A program made the translations under genes and the position numbers. The notes beneath the pieces are model-generated. The model was given only the letters and a program-made list of their open reading frames with translations. It did not search any database and was not told the origin of the DNA. Positions 1-5,945 of a stretch of 5,967 nt of DNA are shown one piece after another. This stretch comes from Anaerolineae bacterium (GTDB lineage Bacteria; Chloroflexota; Anaerolineae; Aggregatilineales; Phototrophicaceae), in NCBI GenBank assembly GCA_028284565.1, contig JANQRM010000559.1, positions 1 to 5,967 on the forward strand. The letters are read 5' to 3'. Position 1 is the stretch's first letter; every line of letters begins with the position of its first letter.

Positions 1-2352
1 ATTGGGGAATACAAACCGCATGGGATGTCGGATGAACGCTGGGCGGAGATGCAAGCGGAAGAAGCCGCTAAGAAAGCCCAAAAAGAAGCCGCCAAAGCCG
101 CAGAAACACCCACATCTGCACCTGTGGAAGAAGAGTTTGAACTCGAACCAGTTGCAGAAGTTGAGTATGTCGCCGATGAAGATGATGAGATTGACTTGAG
201 CTTCCTCGATATGGATGACGATGTGCCTGAGCTCGACTTGGATGATATCGACGACTATGATGAAGAGGATGAGGACGAACTCGAACCTGCAACGCTCGAT
301 TTCCTAGAGGAAATGGCAGAGGGTGATGAAGCAGACCCCTTGCCGATGCTCGATTTAGATGCCTTGGACGACATTGAGGAAACGGAATCGTCTGAATCTG
401 TGGGTGATGGTTTGGCATGGCTCGAAAGTCTGGCGGCGGGCGATTCCCCAGCGGATGTGCCTGATATTGAGAATTTGGACTTGGGTGATTTAGGCTCACT
501 CTCGGCTGTGGGTGAAGACGCTGACACGTCGGCTGTGGAAAACCCAATGGATTGGCTGGAAAGTCTGGCGGAAACGCCTGATTCATCGGGTGGATTGGAT
601 AGCTTTGACTTTGGTGAATTGAATGCTGAGTTGACTGGACTACCCACTGAGGATGAAGCCTCGGCACAACCTGCAGTGACACCTGTCGATGACGATGTTG
701 ACCCGGTAGATTGGCTAGAAAGCCTCGCCAAGCGACAAGGGGCAGATACAGCTGAACTGGTGGGTGCAGGTGATTTGGATATTCCACTCCCGCCCGAATT
801 GCAAGATGGTGGACCGGGTTATACGGAATACACCGTCGAAGATGAGATGGAAGATACACAACCCGCGATGGCAAGTACGCCTGTCAGTGAGATTGATCCG
901 AGTGAGCTGGATAATCCGGCGGATTGGTTGGATGCGTTGGCGGCGAATACAGGTATCGGGATGACCACAAGTGTTGAAGACGACGATGAAGTTTTATCTC
1001 CCGGTCCTGAAAATGAAGGGGTGATTGATGCCCTAAATCGCGGTGAAGATGTCACGCCCGAAGCAATTGAAGCCTTCTTCCATAGCCAGTTTGATCGTGC
1101 AGAACAAGTTGCTCAAGAACAAGCGGAAATGGACTTTAGTGTCGAAGACCACGACCCCGAAGCCGAAGCAGTTCCGACAGAATTACCGGACTGGTTGCAA
1201 GAGCAAATCGGCGGTCCCATCGCCCAAGCAGAAGCAGAAGAGCCTGTCGTTGACGAAGTTGATGAGAGTGTCGATGAACTCTTTGGGGATTTATTTGGCG
1301 AGGATGAAGCCGACGATGTGGAAATCCCCGATTGGTTGTTGGATGCCGAAGGGGATGGTGGCTCAGCGGATGATGTGAGCGATATTTTCGCTACGGATGA
1401 TGCACCCGAACCTGCTACGGCTGGTGCGCCAACGGATACGATGGAATTGCTCAAGGATGATGATGCTTGGGTTGCTGGGATGGCATTGGAGCAAAATGAA
1501 AACCAGCTCGAAGAATGGTATCAAGAACGCTTAGAAGCGATTGGTGAAACTGACGGTAGTGATGATGACACAGGTTTTACACCGGAGCTAATTGCTGTCG
1601 TCACTGAACCCGAACCACAACCTGTGATGGAAGTCACATCATCAAGTAATGTCGCCCTTGAGCCTGCTAACTTGCCCAAAGAAGAAGACTTGGACTTGGG
1701 TGATTTAGAGACTGTTCCGGCTTGGATGAATGTGGAGACATCAGCCCCCGTTAGTATCTCTGATATGCCTCCCATGGAAGTGGTTGACGACATCTTCGAG
1801 GATGATATTCCAGACTGGTTGCAAGGTGCGATTGAAGACGAACCAATTGCAGTAACCGAAAGCGCAGAAACAGAAGACCTCCCCGATTGGTTACGAGACA
1901 CGGATGTCACAATTGATGAAGTGCCTGATTGGTTGTTGGATACTGGCGACATAGATAGCTCGGTAGAAGATGTTTTCATTGCAGAAGAAGCTCCGCCTAT
2001 CGAGATGCCACCGGTGACCGTCACGCCAACACCGTCATCTCCGCGTCCCCCTGTTTTGGCAACAACACCTTTGCCACAAGTGACACCCGCGGTTGATGTC
2101 AGTTTGACCTTGAACGACGCGCGACAAAATATCAACAGTGGCAATATGGATGAAGCCTTGCAGAATTACGAGGCGATTGTCCGTGCGAATGCTCAATTGG
2201 ACGATGTAACGAATGACTTACGCAAGTTGACGAATGATAATGCTTATAAGCAAAATGCGGGAGTCTATCGCGTATTGGGTGATGCGCTAATGCGGAAAGG
2301 TGACTTGCAAGAGGCTCTCGATACCTACCGACGTGCGCTCAATATGCTATAG
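1..2352 (+). CDS. Acidic WL-motif protein with C-terminal TPRs, 5' partial
   Basis: The reading frame is open from base 1 (I-G-E-Y-K-P-H-G before the first ATG at 25) and no good Shine-Dalgarno sequence precedes that ATG, so the gene most likely begins upstream of the window. If ATG 25 is the start, the product has 775 residues. Residues 1-25 are an Ala/Lys/Glu helical stretch. Residues 26-650 are a long low-complexity region rich in Asp and Glu, probably disordered, carrying four (D/A)WL(E/D)(S/A)LA motifs and then six P-(D/A)-W-(L/M) motifs. A Pro/Thr-rich linker (about 655-695) leads to two TPR-like helical hairpins (about 696-728 and 745-775) that end the protein. TPRs are protein-interaction scaffolds, and the evenly spaced tryptophan motifs in acidic linkers look like repeated short docking motifs. 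I see no signal peptide or membrane segment in the visible part and no enzyme motif. The partner is unknown. I recall similar acidic WL/TPR proteins in Chloroflexota, but this is from memory and no search was run. The coding call is very sure; the function is not. Confidence 0.9.
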   Translation: MGEYKPHGMSDERWAEMQAEEAAKKAQKEAAKAAETPTSAPVEEEFELEPVAEVEYVADEDDEIDLSFLDMDDDVPELDLDDIDDYDEEDEDELEPATLDFLEEMAEGDEADPLPMLDLDALDDIEETESSESVGDGLAWLESLAAGDSPADVPDIENLDLGDLGSLSAVGEDADTSAVENPMDWLESLAETPDSSGGLDSFDFGELNAELTGLPTEDEASAQPAVTPVDDDVDPVDWLESLAKRQGADTAELVGAGDLDIPLPPELQDGGPGYTEYTVEDEMEDTQPAMASTPVSEIDPSELDNPADWLDALAANTGIGMTTSVEDDDEVLSPGPENEGVIDALNRGEDVTPEAIEAFFHSQFDRAEQVAQEQAEMDFSVEDHDPEAEAVPTELPDWLQEQIGGPIAQAEAEEPVVDEVDESVDELFGDLFGEDEADDVEIPDWLLDAEGDGGSADDVSDIFATDDAPEPATAGAPTDTMELLKDDDAWVAGMALEQNENQLEEWYQERLEAIGETDGSDDDTGFTPELIAVVTEPEPQPVMEVTSSSNVALEPANLPKEEDLDLGDLETVPAWMNVETSAPVSISDMPPMEVVDDIFEDDIPDWLQGAIEDEPIAVTESAETEDLPDWLRDTDVTIDEVPDWLLDTGDIDSSVEDVFIAEEAPPIEMPPVTVTPTPSSPRPPVLATTPLPQVTPAVDVSLTLNDARQNINSGNMDEALQNYEAIVRANAQLDDVTNDLRKLTNDNAYKQNAGVYRVLGDALMRKGDLQEALDTYRRALNML
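415..945 (+). repeat. Four degenerate DWLESLA protein repeats
   Basis: Within the acidic protein the motif (D/A)-W-L-(E/D)-(S/A)-L-A occurs four times, near 415-438, 541-573, 700-732 and 913-945. Copies two to four share a preceding N/D-P-x-D (NPMD, DPVD, NPAD). Spacing between copies is roughly 125-215 bases of acidic, Gly/Ser-containing linker. The DNA of the copies differs at synonymous positions (ctggaaagtctggcg versus ctagaaagcctcgcc), so the protein motif and not the DNA is conserved. That argues for selection on a short amphipathic helix that may bind a partner. Confidence 0.8.
1183..1938 (+). repeat. Six PDWL-type protein motifs
   Basis: A second motif class, (L/I/V)-P-(D/A)-W-(L/M), occurs at 1183-1200 (LPDWLQ), 1324-1341 (IPDWLL), 1714-1731 (VPAWMN), 1807-1824 (IPDWLQ), 1879-1896 (LPDWLR) and 1921-1938 (VPDWLL). 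All lie in the same frame of the acidic protein. Acidic linkers of variable length separate them. The third copy has Ala and Met in place of Asp and Leu and may be degenerate. The motifs follow the DWLESLA class without mixing, so the linker region is divided into two zones. Confidence 0.8.
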
Positions 2353-2378
2353 TCGAAACAATGGCTAGCAACGAGAAG

Positions 2379-2404
2379 AGGACGTTCACATGAGCGTCCT
2401 TTTT
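2379..2404 (+). terminator. Rho-independent terminator of the acidic TPR gene
   Basis: AGGACGTTC (2379-2387) pairs with GAGCGTCCT (2392-2400) around the loop ACAT, giving a nine-pair stem with one G-U wobble. It runs directly into TTTTT (2400-2404). It lies 27 bases after the TAG stop of the upstream gene, as expected for an intrinsic terminator. On the opposite strand the stem is followed by a weaker pyrimidine-rich stretch (CTCTTCTCGTT), so it may also slow transcription arriving from the convergent minus-strand gene. Confidence 0.88.
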
Positions 2405-2429
2405 GATTTAAGAATGGGTATATTGGATT

Positions 2430-2449
2430 GTTTTCGGTTTATCGAAAAC
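2430..2449. repeat. Short inverted repeat (hairpin) between convergent genes
   Basis: GTTTTCG (2430-2436) and CGAAAAC (2443-2449) are perfect inverted complements around six bases, and an inner G-T wobble reduces the loop to TTTA. Neither strand shows a T run directly after the stem, so it is not a convincing terminator. It may be a secondary 3'-end structure for transcripts of the minus-strand gene. Confidence 0.45.
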
Positions 2450-2469
2450 GGATAATGTCTCGCGTGCTT

Positions 2470-2479
2470 CCCCCCCCCC
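2470..2479. repeat. Ten-base C homopolymer tract
   Basis: Ten consecutive C residues (G on the minus strand) lie between the two convergent genes. Tracts of this length are prone to slippage during replication and to length errors in sequencing. On the minus strand it falls inside the open extension beyond the TAG and would encode glycines, so a change in its length would affect only that extension and not the annotated 109-residue protein. Confidence 0.9.
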
Positions 2480-2548
2480 ACCGCCTGGTTGGAGCAAGGG
2501 GAGGAGGTCGGTCAGGATATGGATGTTGGAGTTTTGTCCGAGTAAATC

Positions 2549-2878
2549 CTATAGCTGGAAGCGTTGGGTGAAGCGAAGGATTTTGCGAGAATAGTCGGTT
2601 GTGTACGATTTGAGACGCGCTTCCATATCCAACCACTCATCACTCTGCAAGAGCTTTTTGAGTGAATCCCGACTTTCCGTGACGAATTCAATGCGACGGT
2701 CTGGATAATCTCCATAGGCAATTTGCCAAGCCATGTGCATATATACGCCTTTTTCTTGGAGTGCAGGCACGAATTCGCCTAAGACATAGCGATAGTAACC
2801 ATCTGACGTTTCAGGGCGGATGGTATACATCAAGAGCATTTTGTATTCAGGTCGGATGTATTTGGGTTGCATATCCAT
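2549..2878 (-). CDS. Small NIPSNAP/ABM-like alpha-beta protein
   Basis: A 109-residue protein with a beta-alpha-beta-beta-alpha-beta pattern. A hydrophobic strand (K-M-L-L-M-Y-T-I-R-P) is followed by a helix (Y-Y-R-Y-V-L-G-E-F-V-P-A-L), two strands around A-W-Q-I-A-Y-G-D-Y-P-D-R-R-I-E-F-V, a long helix (L-K-K-L-L to L-K-S-Y) and a last strand (K-I-L-R-F-T-Q-R-F). That order and length resemble dimeric ferredoxin-like alpha/beta-barrel families (NIPSNAP, ABM, Dabb), which include monooxygenases, heme-related enzymes and many uncharacterised proteins. I see no signature catalytic residue, so no reaction is assigned. No signal peptide or membrane segment is present. The ATG at 2878 is preceded by GGA six bases upstream (GGAAATGCT on the minus strand); the Met at codon 3 is an alternative. 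The gene is convergent with the acidic TPR gene and divergent from the histidine kinase operon. Its base composition matches the TPR gene (29/60 GC in 2641-2700) and not the AT-rich operon. Confidence 0.8.
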   Translation of the reverse strand: MDMQPKYIRPEYKMLLMYTIRPETSDGYYRYVLGEFVPALQEKGVYMHMAWQIAYGDYPDRRIEFVTESRDSLKKLLQSDEWLDMEARLKSYTTDYSRKILRFTQRFQL

Positions 2879-2992
2879 AGCATTTCCAATGAATCACTCA
2901 ATTACATTTATCATATCAACTTTTTACGTTGGACGCATGGTGATATTCATTAATTATATCGATTTTGGTTTATAAAAGATGTTAATATTGAG
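2879..2992. promoter_or_regulatory. AT-rich divergent intergenic region with putative promoters
   Basis: This 114-base region separates the minus-strand NIPSNAP-like gene from the plus-strand kinase operon, so it should hold promoters for both. For the operon the best -10 candidate is TATAAA at 2971-2976, but I find no convincing -35 at the right distance. If it is used, transcription would begin around 2983, which suits the Met at 3026 better than the ATG at 2993. For the minus-strand gene a TATGAT-like element is visible around 2910-2917, again without a good -35. A small inverted repeat, GATAT-9-ATATC (2942-2960), lies just upstream of the operon -10 candidate and could be an operator. All of these calls are weak. 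Confidence 0.35.
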
Positions 2993-4825
2993 ATGAGGCT
3001 AGAACTTAAAGGCTTAGATACGAGTATGAAGATAACTGAATTTGAAAGAATAGTTGTGGATGTAGATATATTTCGCACCTTATTGGAAAGTGCTTTGCAT
3101 GATTGGGACGGAACTTATGGGGTATTAGTAGCAGAAACTAATGAGTTTTTATACAAAACAAATGCTCCTGACAACACAGAATTTAGTACATTTAGCAATA
3201 ATCAAACAGATGTCAGTGAACAACTTGGTACTATTTACTTTGCATCTCCGATTAAAGTTCACGACCGTCTTATCGCCACTTTGTTCGTGGGTAAAAAATC
3301 CAATTCAAAAAGCGAAGATTCAGAAAACAGTTTCGATGGTGAAATCGCAATCGACAATTCAGGAAGCAAAGCATCTCATGAATCAATTAAACGAGTGATA
3401 CAATTGATAGATTATATCGTTGAAATCGGGTCAGAACGCTTACAATTAATTCAAGAACAAAAGCATAGAGTTAGAATTGAACAGGAAAAATCTAATCAAG
3501 ATGATCAGCGCACTAGATTGGCTAATGTCCTAATAACCGATTCGGAAATTCTTACAAGCCTCACTAATGACTTAGAAACGTTCTGGTCAAATGTTGGTCA
3601 AATCTTGGAGAAAATGTCTGTAGTAATTGGTGCTTCTTGTGCAATGGTGTTGCAACCAACAGGAAAGAATTTTGAAAAAGATAAGCTACGAGTTGTAGCA
3701 GTCACAGGGTTGCAACAAGCTGAATTTCTACATAGAGAATATCCTTTTTATGATGATATATTCAAGAAAGTTCTCGAAGGAAATCCACCCATTGTACAGG
3801 CTTCTTTTGACAATTTAGATAACACAAACACAATTTCTGGAAGTATCAAAGACTATGATGAGGTGATGTCAGGAAGATTGGATTATATTCAGCTAACCCG
3901 AGTCAAGTTAGATAAAGCCCCTGAAGAATTACATGGTCTAATATTATTCGTATTTGATGAAGACAACGCTCAAAACTATCTTCCAAGCACTGAGATAGGC
4001 GAGGCATTATTACAATTTGCTACATTAGTTGGGACTACACATCAAAATAGTAGCCTCTATAAGAGACAAGAACAATGGTTAGAGAGGGTAACTCATCAAC
4101 TTATCGCTCCCTTAAATGGACTATTGGGACATGCAAGTAATCAGATGAAAAGATTTCAGAATTGGCAAAATGATACAACAAGCCATCATTTAGAGGGATG
4201 GACTGGGAGAGAAATCGAACGCTGGACTGGCACTCTTCGATCAATGGTAGACACTGCAACTTATGCCACTCGATTAGCGAGAAATCTTGCTTGGACAGTA
4301 TATATTGATGCAAGAATTCAAAACTCGATAAATTTACAAACCGTCGATGATTTTTCTGGATTATTGACCAAATCTATCCAAGGTTTTCAAGGTCTTGCCG
4401 GTGAGCGTAATTTACTTCCTTTATATATAGATACCGATAGTATTTCTATTCTTAACGGGAAATTTGAACTTGATGTTGTTCTATTTAGACAAGCTTTCGA
4501 AAATCTTTTGGATAATGCCGTAAAATATTCAAAACCGAATACAAGAATAATTATAAAAAGTTATATCCAAAATAAGAAAGGTTATATCCTTGTTATTAAT
4601 GATGGAATTTGCTTAAGAGAAGAGGATATTGAAAACGTATTTAAAGACGAGTTTAGGACGACTGAGGCTCGATTTACTTATGCGCCCGGTACAGGCATCG
4701 GTTTATCTGTTGCAAGGCAGTCTATTAATTTGCATAAAGGGACTCTTACAGTGCGTCCATCTACCTTAGTCGGTAAGAATGTTTGGAGAACAGAATTCGA
4801 GATTTGCCTTCCTCTATCCAATTAG
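2993..4825 (+). CDS. Soluble sensor histidine kinase (PocR/GAF-like sensors, HisKA, HATPase)
   Basis: A 610-residue kinase without membrane segments. Residues about 18-102 resemble a PocR/GAF-type sensory fold (F-R-T-L-L-E-S, then Y-G-V-L-V-A-E, then A84-S-P-I-K-V-H-D-R-L-I-A-T-L-F-V-G100-K) but contain no cysteine. A helical linker (about 125-180) leads to a second GAF-like domain (about 193-350). The H box has H368 in V-T-H-Q-L-I-A-P-L-N-G, the usual phosphoacceptor context. The second dimerisation helix comes after an unusually long loop. The ATPase domain shows the N box (E503-N-L-L-D-N508-A-V-K), a divergent G1 box (N536-D-G-I-C-L541 where D-N-G-x-G-I is usual) and a good G2 box (P565-G-T-G-I-G-L571). 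It probably autophosphorylates on H368 and passes phosphate to the receiver encoded 44 bases downstream. The signal is unknown and probably cytoplasmic. The start is uncertain: ATG 2993 has no Shine-Dalgarno sequence, and Met12 at 3026 has a distant AAAGG. The gene is notably AT-rich. Family and coding calls are sure; the N-terminal domain names are tentative. Confidence 0.93.
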   Translation: MRLELKGLDTSMKITEFERIVVDVDIFRTLLESALHDWDGTYGVLVAETNEFLYKTNAPDNTEFSTFSNNQTDVSEQLGTIYFASPIKVHDRLIATLFVGKKSNSKSEDSENSFDGEIAIDNSGSKASHESIKRVIQLIDYIVEIGSERLQLIQEQKHRVRIEQEKSNQDDQRTRLANVLITDSEILTSLTNDLETFWSNVGQILEKMSVVIGASCAMVLQPTGKNFEKDKLRVVAVTGLQQAEFLHREYPFYDDIFKKVLEGNPPIVQASFDNLDNTNTISGSIKDYDEVMSGRLDYIQLTRVKLDKAPEELHGLILFVFDEDNAQNYLPSTEIGEALLQFATLVGTTHQNSSLYKRQEQWLERVTHQLIAPLNGLLGHASNQMKRFQNWQNDTTSHHLEGWTGREIERWTGTLRSMVDTATYATRLARNLAWTVYIDARIQNSINLQTVDDFSGLLTKSIQGFQGLAGERNLLPLYIDTDSISILNGKFELDVVLFRQAFENLLDNAVKYSKPNTRIIIKSYIQNKKGYILVINDGICLREEDIENVFKDEFRTTEARFTYAPGTGIGLSVARQSINLHKGTLTVRPSTLVGKNVWRTEFEICLPLSN

Positions 4826-4855
4826 TTGCAGATACAATATGACGTTAAAATTTCT

Positions 4856-4862
4856 AGGAGGT
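4856..4862 (+). promoter_or_regulatory. Strong Shine-Dalgarno site of the response regulator
   Basis: AGGAGGT lies seven bases before the ATG at 4870, a near-perfect match to the anti-Shine-Dalgarno sequence. It fixes the regulator start and contrasts with the poor site before the kinase, which suggests the regulator is made in excess of the kinase, as is usual for two-component pairs. Confidence 0.9.
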
Positions 4863-4869
4863 CAATATT

Positions 4870-5298
4870 ATGTACAAATTTAATCGCAAACCAAGCATAT
4901 TAATAATTGATGATGAACTCGAATGGATCGACCCTCATGCAATAGCGTTAGAACTTGAAGGATATAATGTTACTAAAGAAAGAGATGCCCTCGTCGCTCT
5001 GGAAAAAATAAAGAAAGGAATGCAATTCGATGCAATTATATTAGATCTTCTCATGCCGCCTATTAGAGACGATGTGAACGAGGATTATGATTTCACACAG
5101 ACAGGTGTTGAAGTATTAAGGGAAATAAGAAAATACGACATTCATGTTCCAGTGGTAGTTGTCTCCGTTGTTATAGCGGATGAAATTAGAAAAAAAATTA
5201 AAGATATAGATGAAAATAAAGCCAATTTCTTGCAAAAACCTGTTATGCCTGAAGATTTAGTCTCAATGGTTGAGAAACTCGTGGAGCCCAAAAAATGA
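4870..5298 (+). CDS. Stand-alone receiver-domain response regulator with acidic loop insertion
   Basis: A 142-residue protein consisting only of a receiver domain. The acidic pocket is D14-D15 (I-L-I-I-D-D-E), the phosphoacceptor is D59 (A-I-I-L-D-L-L-M-P-P), the switch Ser is S99 (P-V-V-V-V-S) and the conserved Lys is K123 (F-L-Q-K-P), so it should be a working phosphate acceptor. The D59 loop is about eleven residues longer than usual and acidic (I-R-D-D-V-N-E-D-Y-D-F-T-Q-T before G-V-E-V-L). No DNA-binding or enzymatic output domain follows. It is CheY/Spo0F-like in layout and must act through protein contacts or as a phosphorelay intermediate. It lies 44 bases after the kinase gene and overlaps the next gene by ATGA, so all three are probably one transcript. 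The kinase upstream is its likely phosphodonor. It could also pass phosphate to a histidine phosphotransferase elsewhere in the genome. Confidence 0.95.
   Translation: MYKFNRKPSILIIDDELEWIDPHAIALELEGYNVTKERDALVALEKIKKGMQFDAIILDLLMPPIRDDVNEDYDFTQTGVEVLREIRKYDIHVPVVVVSVVIADEIRKKIKDIDENKANFLQKPVMPEDLVSMVEKLVEPKK
5282..5286 (+). promoter_or_regulatory. Ribosome binding site of the membrane protein gene, inside the regulator gene
   Basis: TGGAG at 5282-5286 sits eight bases before the ATG at 5295, within the last codons of the response regulator. Together with the ATGA stop/start overlap it indicates translational coupling of the two genes and supports the chosen start. Confidence 0.75.
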
Positions 5299-5864
5299 AA
5301 TTAGATACTTCGAGAAAACACGTAAAAATTTATTTAACAATTATACTTGTAATGTGTACCCAAATTTCCTTAAAAGCTCAAGAGGAAACTGAAGTTCCAA
5401 TTATTACAACGGTACAAGAGAATATTTCAGATAATCTAGATTTATCTTATTACCAAATATTGGAGCTTTCATTAGACAATGCAGATAGAATAATTACACT
5501 ATTGCAATTTGTTATTGTGGCTATATTGACAGTTATAGGGCTTGTCTTAATCGGTACGATATTTGCATTTAATACTGCAAGAGATGCTCAAAGAATATCT
5601 AAAGACACTCAATCTAGTGTCGAAGGTTTTTCTCGCCAAATACAAGAATGGTCTAACTTACCTGATTCAAGAAGCCTACGAGAATGGTTTGAAACTCAAA
5701 CCATGATCGAAACCTATAGTAAAAAATTTAGAAGCGATGATCCAAATGAGAAACGTTTGGGAAAAGCCTATTTGGAGCAATTTGCCGAAGGGCGAGGATT
5801 ATTGACTAGCCTGTTAGTTAAAGCGGCGTTAGAAGAAAAAGACGAAACTTTAGAAGATGAGTAA
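5295..5864 (+). CDS. Orphan single-pass membrane protein coupled to the response regulator
   Basis: A 189-residue protein that I cannot place in a named family. Residues 1-28 look like a signal peptide: a basic start (K-L-D-T-S-R-K-H-V-K), a hydrophobic core (I-Y-L-T-I-I-L-V-M) and S-L-K-A28 before Q-E-E, a plausible signal peptidase I site. Cys21 does not sit in a proper lipobox. A short polar external segment (about 29-66) precedes one strong transmembrane helix (about 67-91, from I-I-T-L-L-Q-F to T-I-F-A-F). The remaining 98 residues would be cytoplasmic, mostly helical and charged (N-T-A-R-D-A-Q-R-I-S-K-D, then Q-I-Q-E-W-S-N-L-P-D), with an acidic end (K-D-E-T-L-E-D-E). If the N-terminal segment is not cleaved, it would be a two-helix hairpin protein. 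The four-base overlap with the regulator implies a shared job, for example as membrane target or signal-input partner. No catalytic motif is visible. The coding call is sure and the function is unknown. Confidence 0.87.
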   Translation: MKLDTSRKHVKIYLTIILVMCTQISLKAQEETEVPIITTVQENISDNLDLSYYQILELSLDNADRIITLLQFVIVAILTVIGLVLIGTIFAFNTARDAQRISKDTQSSVEGFSRQIQEWSNLPDSRSLREWFETQTMIETYSKKFRSDDPNEKRLGKAYLEQFAEGRGLLTSLLVKAALEEKDETLEDE

Positions 5865-5945
5865 TCAAAAACTATAAACTATCTCTTGCCCCACTCCATA
5901 AGATACGGTAAGTTTGCACCACATTCTTAAGAGGAAAGTTTCACC
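5865..5945 (+). promoter_or_regulatory. Intergenic leader with imperfect direct repeat and ribosome binding site
   Basis: This 81-base spacer lies between the membrane protein gene and the next start codon. I see no terminator hairpin after the operon, so readthrough into the next gene is possible. AAGTTTGCACC (5910-5920) is repeated as AAGTTTCACC (5936-5945) just before the ATG. GAGGAAAG (5931-5938) is the probable Shine-Dalgarno site, with GAGG eleven bases from the start. TTGCCC at 5886-5891 is followed 17 bases later by TAAGTT, too poor a match to call a promoter firmly. Confidence 0.35.

Larger units (their letters stand above)
2408..2548 (-). other. In-frame open extension beyond the TAG of the NIPSNAP-like gene
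   Basis: Reading the minus strand past the TAG at 2551-2549, the same frame stays open for 46 codons (beginning D-L-L-G-Q-N-S) until TAA at 2410-2408, four bases from the shared terminator hairpin. The peptide looks protein-like, with an I-L-T-D-L-L-P-L-L-Q-P stretch followed by five glycines encoded across the G tract. It could be a remnant of a longer ancestral C-terminus cut by a nonsense change, a readthrough extension, or chance. The upstream protein looks complete without it, so chance is a serious option. A 46-codon open run is not rare at this base composition. Confidence 0.25.

Noticed and set aside
68..874. A 268-codon open frame on the minus strand opposite the acidic protein gene
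   Set aside because: It is a shadow of the Asp/Glu-rich sense frame (GAN codons read as His/Pro/Ser-rich protein), has no domain pattern and no plausible ribosome binding site. The sense frame has clear motifs and TPRs.
1043..1378. A 111-codon plus-strand open frame in another phase of the acidic gene
   Set aside because: Lys-rich, low-complexity frame-shifted reading of the same region, with no start signal.
1521..2144. A 207-codon minus-strand open frame opposite the 3' half of the acidic gene
   Set aside because: Its Ser/Gly/Thr-rich low-complexity product is what antisense reading of acidic codons yields. It has no recognisable fold and overlaps a well supported gene entirely.
2430..2449. 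The hairpin as a second intrinsic terminator
   Set aside because: No T run follows the stem on either strand, unlike the stem at 2379-2404.
2470..2479. The C10 tract as a phase-variation switch of the neighbouring gene
   Set aside because: It lies downstream of the TAG stop of the minus-strand gene and outside the plus-strand gene, so length changes would not alter either annotated product.
5349..5369. The membrane protein as a lipoprotein with Cys21 as anchor
   Set aside because: The residues before Cys21 are L-V-M, with Met where Gly, Ala or Ser is needed, and a better signal peptidase I site follows at Ala28.
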